Source: Chloroflexota bacterium
GTDB lineage: Bacteria > Chloroflexota > Dehalococcoidia > SAR202 > UBA11138
DNA: 6,742 bases
Reading direction: 5' to 3'
Assembly: GCA_022566975.1 (NCBI GenBank)
Contig: JADFHV010000119.1
Coordinates: forward strand, 1 to 6,742
Position numbers and translations under genes: made by a program. Shown here piece by piece: positions 1-6,183 of this stretch (position 1 is the first letter of the stretch; every line of letters begins with the position of its first letter). The notes under the pieces were generated by a model. The model saw nothing but the letters and a program-made list of their open reading frames with translations. It searched no databases and had not been told where the DNA came from.

Positions 1-433
1 CCTGGAAGATGCCGAGCGCCTGGCGCGCGAGGGCGTCGAGAGCGGGGACATCGCTGCCGTCGTGGACAGGGCGCTCGATGAGCTCATCGCGGCGGTTCTG
101 CTCGATCCCGCCGCGCATGCGGCTCACGTCGACGAACGAGGGGCTCTTTCCCGACGGAACAACTACTCGGACGATGTCCCTGTCGTCGTCCAGAGGCACC
201 ACGCGGCCCCCTACGGTCGATGCGAGATCGCTGGCGACATCCACCGGGTCCACGACTGTGATGTCGATGTCACTGATTTCGCGGCCCGCGAGCAGGTCCC
301 GCACCACCCCACCTACGAGGTATGCGTCGCCCCCTCTGGCGGCGAAAAACTCCCGCAGCTTCCCCAGCAGGAGAGAAACTGACCGATCACTGGGAGTCGA
401 TGTGACGGCGGACGGGCCGGAGAGTCTCGACAC
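1..433 (-). CDS. CCA-adding / poly(A) polymerase-type nucleotidyltransferase, N-terminal part (runs off the left edge)
   Basis: The minus-strand reading frame encodes the head of a class II tRNA nucleotidyltransferase/poly(A) polymerase, the family that adds or repairs the 3' CCA end of tRNA from CTP and ATP. Counting from the GTG at 433, it has the nucleotide-binding LVGG (residues 39-42), VRD (44-46) and the DID metal-binding pair (55-57), followed by a strand ending in FVDVSRMRGG that matches the family's fold order. About 144 codons are present; family members usually have 380-480. The frame is open from the TGA at 500-502, and it contains no ATG or TTG before the conserved part. GTG 433 is therefore the best start, but no good ribosome site precedes it. 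It lies 55 bases after the def stop and probably shares that transcript. After MRGG the expected RRDFTxNA motif is not recognisable; the sequence reads NRRDELIERP instead. Either the family is divergent or the gene is damaged. Confidence 0.72.
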   Translation of the reverse strand, partial: MSRLSGPSAVTSTPSDRSVSLLLGKLREFFAARGGDAYLVGGVVRDLLAGREISDIDITVVDPVDVASDLASTVGGRVVPLDDDRDIVRVVVPSGKSPSFVDVSRMRGGIEQNRRDELIERPVHDGSDVPALDALARQALGIFQ

Positions 434-488
434 TATCGCTGGAGCTTGGCCTAGGCGGATGGTAGGGCCGCTCTCATGATGGATAACA

Positions 489-1109
489 TCACCTGATTTT
501 CAGAGATGCCGGTGTTTCGTTGCCGCCGGCGGGCCCAGCGAGCTCACCCGGTCGGGATGCCACCTGCGGTGCGGCCGGTGAGGTTACACCTACAGCGCCC
601 TCACCTTCGTCGCCGGAGCCTTCTTGCTCTTCGGGCTCCGCCGACACCGGGATAAGCTGCTCGTGCTCTTTGAGATGGTCGCTGTACAGTATCCCATTGA
701 GGTGGTCGACCTCGTGCTCCAGCGTCTGGGACAGTAGCTCTTCGGCTTTGAGCTTAACGACCTTGGAGGTATGGTCCATCGCCCGGAATCGTACCCAGAC
801 CGATCGGGTGATAAGTCCCTTATATCCGGGGATACTGAGACACCGCTCTTCGACCTCTCGTTCGCCCTCACGGTGAACGATCTCGGGGTTGATGTAGATG
901 CTGGCCTCTTCCTCCTCAGGCAACTCGACCACGATCACACGCTTGAGGACGCCCACCTGGTTGGCAGCCAACCCGACGCCTCGCGCCTCCCGCATGGTAT
1001 CCACCATGTCGTAAGCAAGGCGCAGGGTGGACGAATCCAGACTGCGGACCTTTCTGGCCCGTTGCCGCAGGGCCGGATGGGGTATCTCCAATATGCGTCG
1101 GGCCGCCAA
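489..1109 (-). CDS. def: Peptide deformylase
   Basis: This metalloenzyme removes the formyl group from the N-terminal methionine of new proteins at the ribosome exit. All three family motifs are present in order: GVGLAANQ (residues 44-51), ERCLS with the metal ligand Cys90 (89-93), and the HEVDH helix (132-136) with metal ligands His132 and His136 and catalytic Glu133. The start must be TTG at 1109: an in-frame TAG lies two codons upstream, and a ribosome site AGAGAGG sits 6 bases before it. The enzyme core ends near residue 155. It is followed by about 50 residues rich in Glu, Gly, Pro and Ala with no recognisable domain, making the protein (206 aa) longer than the common 150-180. Motif 2 is normally EGCLS; here Gly is Arg (codon CGG, one base from GGG). 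A promoter lies upstream, and the nucleotidyltransferase gene follows downstream on the same strand. Confidence 0.95.
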   Translation of the reverse strand: MAARRILEIPHPALRQRARKVRSLDSSTLRLAYDMVDTMREARGVGLAANQVGVLKRVIVVELPEEEEASIYINPEIVHREGEREVEERCLSIPGYKGLITRSVWVRFRAMDHTSKVVKLKAEELLSQTLEHEVDHLNGILYSDHLKEHEQLIPVSAEPEEQEGSGDEGEGAVGVTSPAAPQVASRPGELAGPAGGNETPASLKIR

Positions 1110-1115
1110 ACGCTA

Positions 1116-1122
1116 CCTCTCT
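1116..1122 (-). promoter_or_regulatory. Ribosome binding site of def
   Basis: AGAGAGG read on the minus strand lies 6 bases before the TTG at 1109. With the in-frame TAG just upstream of that TTG, it decides the non-ATG start of the deformylase. Confidence 0.75.
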
Positions 1123-1165
1123 GACCTGGGCCGGCCTATGGTATACTGGGGCCCGGCCGCATGTG

Positions 1166-1195
1166 ATTATATCGGTGACGCCGTGTTGCTGTAAA
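1166..1195 (-). promoter_or_regulatory. Sigma70-type promoter for def
   Basis: On the minus strand, TTTACA (1195-1190, five of six against TTGACA) is followed after 18 bases by a perfect TATAAT (1171-1166). Transcription would begin near 1159, giving a leader of about 50 bases. Within that leader GGCCGG and CCGGCC (1153-1158 and 1129-1134) could pair as a short hairpin that ends before the ribosome site. The promoter faces away from the gene at 1282. This is a sequence match only. Confidence 0.7.
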
Positions 1196-1281
1196 GGATT
1201 CGTCGTAGCCGTGGATGCCTATTCGCGCCCGCTCCCACGCCCCCGGCAGCCGCGGTTCGACACGATCAGACCTCCGTTCTC

Positions 1282-2178
1282 ATGATAATACTGATCACCG
1301 GCTCCTCTGGATTCGTAGGCTCGGCGCTGGTCCATTCTCTGACGGGCGAAGGACACAGCGTGGTGCGGCTCGTCAGGCGGCCGGTGGTCGGCGATGACGA
1401 GGTCCAGTGGGACCCAGCGCGCGGCAGTCTGGACCCGGAGGCATTGGCGGGCGTGGAGGCTGTAGTCCACCTCGCCGGCGAGAGTCTAGCCGAGGGAAGA
1501 TGGACAGCGACCAAGAAGGCACGCATACGGGACAGCCGTCTAAACGGGACTCGGCTGCTGTCCGAGGCGATCGCCGGCATGAGCTCGCCTCCCAACGTGC
1601 TGGTCAGCGCCTCGGCCAAGGACTACTACGGAGATCGCGGCGCCGAGCTGCTGCCAGAGAACAGCCCGGCCGGGTCCGATTTCCTGGCCGAGGTAATCCA
1701 CCAGTGGGAGACCGCGTGCGGGCCCGCGGCGGAGGCCGGTATCCGCGTCGTGAACATGCGCTCCGGACTGGTGCTGGACCGTGGCGGGGGCGCTTTGGCC
1801 AAGATGCTCCTTCCCTTCAGGCTTGGGATCGGAGGTAGACTGGGCAACGGCAGGCAGTACATGCCGTGGGTCTCGCTGGAGGACATGGTCCGGGTGATCG
1901 CCCACTGCGTCAAGACGGAGGCGGTCGAGGGTCCGGTCAACGTCGCGGCTCCCCAGGTGGTCACCAACGCCGAGTTCACCCGGGCTCTTGGCCGTGCGGT
2001 ATCGCGCCCTACCCTGTTCCCAGTTCCCGCCTTCGCCCTGAGAGTCCTTTTTGGAGAGGTAGCACACGCGCTGCTCGCCAGCGCCCTCCTTGATCCCTCC
2101 AAGCTGATGGGCACGGGCTTCAAGTTCAACCATCCAACTCTGGATGAAGGGCTAGAGGCGGCGCTGAGGGGCCGATGA
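1282..2178 (+). CDS. TIGR01777-type epimerase-like NAD(P)-binding protein (YfcH-like, C-terminal DUF1731)
   Basis: An extended short-chain dehydrogenase/epimerase-fold protein of 298 residues, the usual family length. The Rossmann nucleotide loop TGSSGFVG is at residues 6-13, VVHLAGE at 61-67, the WTATKKARIRDSRLNGTR stretch at 74-91, the tyrosine motif DYYGDRG at 114-120 and QYMPWVSLEDMVR at 192-204. The tail (about 249-296) with LMGTGF and HPTLDEGLEAAL matches DUF1731. The true substrate of this family is generally unknown; it probably binds NAD(P)H in the cytoplasm. The ATG start gives the canonical MIILITG beginning, although no clear ribosome site precedes it. In front of the tyrosines the usual SASAxGYYG reads SASAKDYYG. 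The gene is divergent from def, and I found no convincing promoter on this strand in the 172-base gap. A terminator lies 110 bases beyond the stop. Confidence 0.9.
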   Translation: MIILITGSSGFVGSALVHSLTGEGHSVVRLVRRPVVGDDEVQWDPARGSLDPEALAGVEAVVHLAGESLAEGRWTATKKARIRDSRLNGTRLLSEAIAGMSSPPNVLVSASAKDYYGDRGAELLPENSPAGSDFLAEVIHQWETACGPAAEAGIRVVNMRSGLVLDRGGGALAKMLLPFRLGIGGRLGNGRQYMPWVSLEDMVRVIAHCVKTEAVEGPVNVAAPQVVTNAEFTRALGRAVSRPTLFPVPAFALRVLFGEVAHALLASALLDPSKLMGTGFKFNHPTLDEGLEAALRGR

Positions 2179-2288
2179 GGCCATGCGCGCGCCCAGCGAG
2201 TGCCCGCACCGGGCGAGGGTCTCCCGCACGAGCTGGCCCGAATCGCGGAAAAAAGAGCTGACACTCTAGGCTTTCTTGAGGCACCCAT

Positions 2289-2320
2289 GGCCCTTCCACC
2301 GGTGGAAGGGCCTTTTCTTT
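2289..2320 (+). terminator. Rho-independent terminator
   Basis: A perfect inverted repeat with two 12-base arms (2289-2300 GGCCCTTCCACC and its exact complement 2301-2312) is followed at once by TTTTCTTT. There is no T-run on the other side, so it works for plus-strand transcripts and would end the TIGR01777 gene's mRNA before the phosphate genes. The remaining bases of the 2179-2378 gap show no gene; I found no strong promoter there for the downstream operon. Confidence 0.85.
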
Positions 2321-2365
2321 GCGGCCATAACGCTCTACCCTTGTGCTCAGATGCCAATCCATCCC

Positions 2366-2372
2366 AAAGGGG
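2366..2372 (+). promoter_or_regulatory. Ribosome binding site of the DUF47 gene
   Basis: AAAGGGG lies 6 bases before the ATG at 2379. It favours this start over an in-frame GTG at 2343, which lacks such a site and would add 12 unconserved residues. Confidence 0.7.
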
Positions 2373-2378
2373 CGTGCC

Positions 2379-3014
2379 ATGAGGTTCTCACTGTCGTTCA
2401 TGCCGAAGGAGAACCGGTTTTTCTTCCTCCTGCACCAGAGCGCGTTAAACATCCAGAAGGTCGCCGTCAGGCTGCAGGACCTGATGGAGAATTTCGAGAA
2501 CGTCCCCGCCAAGGTACAGGAGATCAAGGACCTGGAGGACTTCGGGGACCAGATCATCCACGACATCACCCACTCTCTGCACCGCACCTTCGTGACCCCC
2601 ATCGACCGCGAGGACATTCTGGCGCTGGCGGGCCGGCTGGACGACGTGGTGGATGCCATGGATGAGGCGGCCCACTATATCCTCGAGTACGCGATTGAAG
2701 AGACCACCGAGCATGCCAGGCACCTGGCGACGATCATAGTCCAGTGCGCGGACGAGCTAGAGAGGGCCATGGCCCTATTGTCGACAAGGGGCTCCAAGCT
2801 CAAGGACATACTGCCCCTAGCCGTGGAGATAAACCGGCTGGAGAACGAGGCCGACAAGGCGGCGAGCCGGGCAAGGGCCGAGCTCTTCAGCGGCGACTAC
2901 GACGTGACCGACATACTGAAATGGCGCGACATCTACGACGACCTGGAACAGGCTACAGACCGGGCGGAGGACGCCGCCGACGTGCTCGAAGGGATTGTCC
3001 TCAAGCACTCATGA
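2379..3014 (+). CDS. DUF47 / PhoU-like phosphate transport accessory protein
   Basis: A cytoplasmic, almost wholly helical protein of 211 residues, the typical size for DUF47 (PhoU-divergent) proteins, which are encoded beside Pit permeases and are thought to modulate them. Visible family features are the N-terminal MPKENRFFFLLHQSA (8-22), the acidic DLEDFGDQIIHDIT (51-64), FVTPIDREDI (71-80), the metal-binding-like LDDVVDAMDEAA (88-98), and the closing repeat of acidic helices, with NRLENEADKA (152-161) and KWRDIYDDLEQATDRAEDAADV (181-202). The E/D-rich ExxxD patterns resemble the metal-cluster sites of PhoU. The ATG at 2379 is chosen because of its ribosome site. The gap to the permease ATG is 25 bases, so the two are almost certainly co-transcribed. 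I see no clear Pho box upstream. Confidence 0.92.
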   Translation: MRFSLSFMPKENRFFFLLHQSALNIQKVAVRLQDLMENFENVPAKVQEIKDLEDFGDQIIHDITHSLHRTFVTPIDREDILALAGRLDDVVDAMDEAAHYILEYAIEETTEHARHLATIIVQCADELERAMALLSTRGSKLKDILPLAVEINRLENEADKAASRARAELFSGDYDVTDILKWRDIYDDLEQATDRAEDAADVLEGIVLKHS

Positions 3015-3039
3015 CGTCCGCTGAGGGAAGCCAGGGCCG

Positions 3040-4065
3040 ATGATCGACGCCGAGTCCCTCGGCTTCCTGGTCCTCGTAATCCTCGTCGCCGTCGCCTTCG
3101 ACTTCGCCAACGGCTTCAATGACGCTGCCAACGCCATAGCCACTGTTGTCTCGACGCGTGTCATGTCGCCGCTGGCGGCGGTCTTGATGGCCGCCAGCAT
3201 GAACTTCCTCGGGGCCATTACAGGCACCGCGGTCGCCAAGGCAATCGCCAAGGGCGTGGTCGATCCAGACGTGATCACGCTGTTGACCGTGGGTGGCGGG
3301 GTTGCCGCCGCCGCCATCTGGGTGTTCCTGGCCTCCAGGTTCGGCATGCCCGTGAGCGGCAGTCACAGCCTTGTCGCAGGGGTCGCCGGCGCCGGCATCG
3401 CCCAGGCGGGCTGGGGGGTACTGGTGGTGGAGTGGACGGTGGGGCTCGGGTCGGGCATACAGAAGATCCTGCTGGGCCTCGCGTTCTCACCCATCCTCGG
3501 CTTCCTCATGGCCTACGCCGTCATGCTGGCCATCTACTGGATATTTCGGCGATCCACGCCCGTCATGGTCACGGCGCTGTTCAGCAAGCTGCAGATCCTG
3601 ACAGCGGCGGCGATGGCCTTCAGCCACGGGTCGAACGACGCGCAGAAGACGATGGGGATCATCACGCTGGCGCTGTTCGTGTCACCGGCATTCACTATGG
3701 ATACCCTGGAAATCCCATTCTGGGTCATTGTCCTTTCCGGCACCGTGATGGCGGCGGGGACCTATCTGGGTGGCTACAAGGTCATCCGAACCCTGGGAGT
3801 GCGGATCGTCAAGATGCGCCCGGTGCACGGTTTCGCGGCGGAGAGCGCCGCCGCGAGCGTCATCGAGATGGCTTCGCGCATCGGGATCCCCGTCAGTACG
3901 ACCCATGTCATCACATCGTCCATACTGGGCATGGGTTCGACCCGCCGCCTGTCGGCGGTCCGCTGGGGAGTGGCGAGGGGAATCGTCCTGGCCTGGGTTC
4001 TAACGTTCCCCGTATGCGGCTTGCTGGGCGCCGGCCTGTACTACCTACTTGCCTCGATAACCTAG
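3040..4065 (+). CDS. pit: Pit-family inorganic phosphate transporter
   Basis: An integral membrane permease (341 aa) that imports phosphate, normally as a neutral metal-phosphate complex with protons or with sodium, depending on the subfamily. The two inverted halves of the PHO4 fold are visible. The first has GFNDAAN (25-31) and PVSGSHS (104-110); the second has HGSNDAQK (196-203) and PVSTTH (284-289). Around these are about ten hydrophobic segments, for example 8-21, 44-66, 82-98, 111-130, 143-169, 184-194, 205-217, 226-243 and 312-338. The central hydrophilic loop is short, as in the compact bacterial/archaeal Pit forms that work with a DUF47 partner. The ribosome site is modest: AGGG is only 3 bases away and GAGGGA is 11 away. 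That fits translation partly coupled to the preceding gene. Confidence 0.95.
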   Translation: MIDAESLGFLVLVILVAVAFDFANGFNDAANAIATVVSTRVMSPLAAVLMAASMNFLGAITGTAVAKAIAKGVVDPDVITLLTVGGGVAAAAIWVFLASRFGMPVSGSHSLVAGVAGAGIAQAGWGVLVVEWTVGLGSGIQKILLGLAFSPILGFLMAYAVMLAIYWIFRRSTPVMVTALFSKLQILTAAAMAFSHGSNDAQKTMGIITLALFVSPAFTMDTLEIPFWVIVLSGTVMAAGTYLGGYKVIRTLGVRIVKMRPVHGFAAESAAASVIEMASRIGIPVSTTHVITSSILGMGSTRRLSAVRWGVARGIVLAWVLTFPVCGLLGAGLYYLLASIT

Positions 4066-4066
4066 C

Positions 4067-4744
4067 TTGGATATTCGATTCGAGACCGACCACGACCGGA
4101 ACATCTACCTCCGTTGGACGCACGCTCTACTTCCGGTGTTCAAGGAGCGGATGATGCTCCATTTCGATCTGTATGAGGCCACACACCTGCACAGGATCGA
4201 GCATAACGAAGCGTACGGCGAAGGCATCTGTTCGGCTTGGCCCAGCCCACCGTATCAGGCTCCCATGTGGCCTGTCATCGCGGCCCTGATAAGTCCGCGC
4301 AGTTTTCTTGAACTCGGGTGCGCTCTGGGCTACAACCTCGCTTTAATGGCCAGTGCCGGTGCTACTGAGTCTACGGTCGATGGGATTGAGACCGACGCCT
4401 CGCATGCCGCTTTGGCTGAGGAGGCGATTGCTCGCAAAGGGCTGGCCAAACGGGTGCGAGTGTTTCGTGGGGACTCGAATGACATCCTGCCCGACTTGCC
4501 AGGCCCCTACGATGTCATCTTCGTGGACGGGGGTTGCTACGAGAATATGTGGGACCACTTGAAACGGCTCACAAGAGAGGGAGGTGTCGTGGTGGACAAG
4601 GCCCCCCTAAGGCATGAGGTTGAGAAGCTCGTGAAGCTCGTCGAGATGAGAGCCGGGAAGGGCGATGAAGAGGTTGAACGGGTTCACGCTGAGGTTAGGC
4701 GCAGATACGAGGCAGCGGTAAGGGAGGGGATGGTAGTGCTATGA
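4067..4744 (+). CDS. SAM-dependent methyltransferase (class I, O-methyltransferase-like)
   Basis: A 225-residue Rossmann-fold methyltransferase whose substrate cannot be told. SAM-binding motif I is LELGCALGYN (81-90), the acidic end of strand 2 is GIETD (106-110), a GDSNDIL motif (135-141) follows, and YDVIFVDGG (148-156) is strand 4. The layout resembles the Methyltransf_24/O-methyltransferase 3 group. However, the metal-binding VVDN of catechol-type enzymes reads VVDK (175-178), so metal dependence is doubtful. The start is uncertain. TTG 4067, one base after the pit stop, includes a protein-like N-terminus. ATG 4151 or 4154 is preceded by a strong AAGGAG (4142-4147) and would give about 196-197 residues. 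Position implies co-transcription with the phosphate genes, but nothing in the protein links it to phosphate. By eye its third codon positions are less GC-rich than in pit, a weak hint of a different origin. Confidence 0.85.
   Translation: MDIRFETDHDRNIYLRWTHALLPVFKERMMLHFDLYEATHLHRIEHNEAYGEGICSAWPSPPYQAPMWPVIAALISPRSFLELGCALGYNLALMASAGATESTVDGIETDASHAALAEEAIARKGLAKRVRVFRGDSNDILPDLPGPYDVIFVDGGCYENMWDHLKRLTREGGVVVDKAPLRHEVEKLVKLVEMRAGKGDEEVERVHAEVRRRYEAAVREGMVVL
4142..4147 (+). promoter_or_regulatory. Possible internal ribosome binding site in the methyltransferase gene
   Basis: AAGGAG lies 3 bases before an in-frame ATG at 4151 and 6 before a second at 4154. It may mark the true start of the methyltransferase. 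Against this, the 28 codons upstream read like protein in the same frame and follow the pit stop by one base. Confidence 0.4.
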
Positions 4745-4852
4745 TCCCGCTTGGTATCGGGTCTCGGCTTGAGCAAGAAGCGACATCACACTGGGTCGAG
4801 GATACGCTCCCTCCTTGCTATTACCCTAGCTAGAGTACGGATAGAGGCGAGA

Positions 4853-5986
4853 CTACGCGGTCCGGAGCCCGTGCGTCGGGAAGATGAGGCGCTGCACCGC
4901 CGCCACGCTGCTCTCGGCGAAGGCGCGGGTTTCGTGTTTGATCGACTGCTCGATGGGCAGCTCTTCAGGGTCTCGGAGGCCGGTCACACTGTAGCGCTCT
5001 CGGTAGGACTGGGGGACCTCTTGTGGGAAGCTCTGCTCGGACATGACGCCATAGGCTAGAGTCCAGGCCCTGGCCACGGCTTGCAGGTCGTAGCCTCCCC
5101 CGCCCAGCGCCAGCCACCTGCCCGGCGCAAGGCGGGCGAGCTCCGCCACCGCCTCCGCGAACCCCTGTACCGTCAACGCGATATGAGTGATGGGGTCAAG
5201 GTAGTGGGAGTCTATGCCCAGTTGGGTGACGAGGACGTCTGGCCTGAAGGCCTCGATCAGCGGTGGGACCACCTCGCGAAAGGACCAGAGGTAGACGTCG
5301 TCCGAGGTGTACGGGTATAGAGGCACATTCACGGAATAGCCCCTGCCCTTACCCGCCCCACTCTCCTGGACGAACCCGGTGCCAGGAAAGAGGAACTCGC
5401 CCGACTCGTGTAGGGAGACGGTCAACACCGTGTCGGTGTCGTAGAACGCGTGCTGGACGCCGTCACCGTGGTGGCAATCTATGTCCACGTAGGCCACGCG
5501 CATACCCTGGGCCACCAGATGCTTTATGGCGATAACCGGGTCGTTAAACACGCAGAAGCCGTAGGCGTAGCCCGGCATGGCATGGTGCAGACCGCCCGAT
5601 ATGCTGTAGGCGGCGTCCGCCTCTCCGGATATCAGTAGCTCGGCCGCTCTGAGGGATGCTCCCGTTGACCAGATAGCGGCGTCGTACATGCCCTCGTAGG
5701 CCGGGTTGTCTCCCGGGCCGAAGTTAAAGGCTGATGCATCCAGATCGCTCTTTCCGAGGCCGAAGCTCTTAACCGCCTCCAGATATTCGCGGCTGTGAAA
5801 CAGCAGGACCTCGTCTTCGGTCGCCCGCCTGGGCTCCACAACCCGAGAGTTGGCCGCATCGAAGGCCCTATATGCCTGGAGCAGCTCGTAGGTATGCCTG
5901 AGGCGGGCCGGTTTCATGGGGTGGGACTCGCTCAACACGTGGCGAGACAGTTCATCGGAGTAGACGAAGACGGTCTTCCTTGGCAC
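4853..5986 (-). CDS. acuC: Histone deacetylase family protein, AcuC-like
   Basis: A zinc-dependent lysine (or acetylpolyamine) deacetylase. In bacteria AcuC removes acetyl groups from proteins such as acetyl-CoA synthetase; the actual substrate here is inferred only. Counting from GTG 5986, the active site is complete: catalytic His134-His135 in GGLHHAMPGYAYGFCVFND, zinc ligands Asp170 and His172 in DIDCHHGDG, Asp259 in GIDSHYLDP, and Tyr299 in GGGGYD. The length of 377 residues equals that of AcuC proteins, which are longer than acetylpolyamine amidohydrolases at about 340. GTG 5986 is preferred: GGAAG lies 7 bases upstream, and the protein then begins with the family-like KTVFVYSDELSRH. The frame stays open to a TTG at 6127, but those 47 residues are Gly/Pro/Ala-rich and lie across a possible promoter. 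The gene converges on the methyltransferase; the 108 bases between them (4745-4852) show no gene or clear terminator. It is divergent from the zinc-finger gene. Confidence 0.93.
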   Translation of the reverse strand: MPRKTVFVYSDELSRHVLSESHPMKPARLRHTYELLQAYRAFDAANSRVVEPRRATEDEVLLFHSREYLEAVKSFGLGKSDLDASAFNFGPGDNPAYEGMYDAAIWSTGASLRAAELLISGEADAAYSISGGLHHAMPGYAYGFCVFNDPVIAIKHLVAQGMRVAYVDIDCHHGDGVQHAFYDTDTVLTVSLHESGEFLFPGTGFVQESGAGKGRGYSVNVPLYPYTSDDVYLWSFREVVPPLIEAFRPDVLVTQLGIDSHYLDPITHIALTVQGFAEAVAELARLAPGRWLALGGGGYDLQAVARAWTLAYGVMSEQSFPQEVPQSYRERYSVTGLRDPEELPIEQSIKHETRAFAESSVAAVQRLIFPTHGLRTA

Positions 5987-6077
5987 TAGCTCACTTCCAA
6001 TGAACGAGTCAGGTGTTGCTGGGTCTCGGGTCAGTCGTCGATTCGGGCTGCCGCCGCCGGGCGGCCCGAGGTGGCGC

Positions 6078-6083
6078 ATTGTA
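6078..6083 (-). promoter_or_regulatory. Possible -10 box for acuC
   Basis: TACAAT on the minus strand (five of six against TATAAT) would start transcription near 6071, leaving a leader of about 85 bases before GTG 5986. The only -35-like match, TTGGCC at 6108-6103, is weak and 19 bases away. If real, it rules out the longer TTG 6127 start of the deacetylase. Confidence 0.4.
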
Positions 6084-6120
6084 GCACACGGCGCCGAGCC
6101 CCCGGCCAAAGCTACCGCCG

Positions 6121-6150
6121 TTGTCAAGGGTTGCGTGCACGATGTAGAAT
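6121..6150 (+). promoter_or_regulatory. Sigma70-type promoter for the zinc-finger gene
   Basis: TTGTCA (6121-6126) and TAGAAT (6145-6150), each one base from consensus, are separated by 18 bases. Transcription would start near 6157, about 27 bases before the ATG. It points away from the deacetylase, so 5987-6183 acts as a divergent promoter region. Confidence 0.7.
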
Positions 6151-6168
6151 AATGCTGGAGCCGCCTAC

Positions 6169-6175
6169 AGGGGTG
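6169..6175 (+). promoter_or_regulatory. Ribosome binding site of the zinc-finger gene
   Basis: AGGGGTG lies 8 bases before the ATG at 6184 and supports that start. Confidence 0.65.
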
Positions 6176-6183
6176 AAGTCACC

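Noticed and set aside
2..382. Plus-strand open frame opposite the nucleotidyltransferase, with protein-like sequence in its first 45 residues
   Set aside because: The minus strand carries clear LVGG, VRD and DID motifs through most of this span. The plus frame has no recognisable domain and is expected as an antisense shadow in GC-rich DNA. It could matter only if the nucleotidyltransferase is truncated.
451..476. Minus-strand ATG (476-474) after an AGGTGATG sequence, as a better-looking start for the nucleotidyltransferase
   Set aside because: It is in a different frame and meets TAG after eight codons. It would need a frameshift to reach the conserved part, for which there is no other sign.
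2179..2288. Possible small gene after the TIGR01777 stop
   Set aside because: Frames on both strands here lack a start with a ribosome site and any recognisable motif; the stretch looks non-coding.
4745..4852. Possible terminator hairpin between the convergent genes (CCCG/CGGG around 4745-4760)
   Set aside because: The arms are only four clean pairs and no T-run follows on either strand.
5987..6127. N-terminal extension of the deacetylase from a TTG at 6127
   Set aside because: The 47 extra residues have no family likeness, lie over a likely -10 box and the zinc-finger promoter, and a GTG with a ribosome site fits the usual AcuC length.
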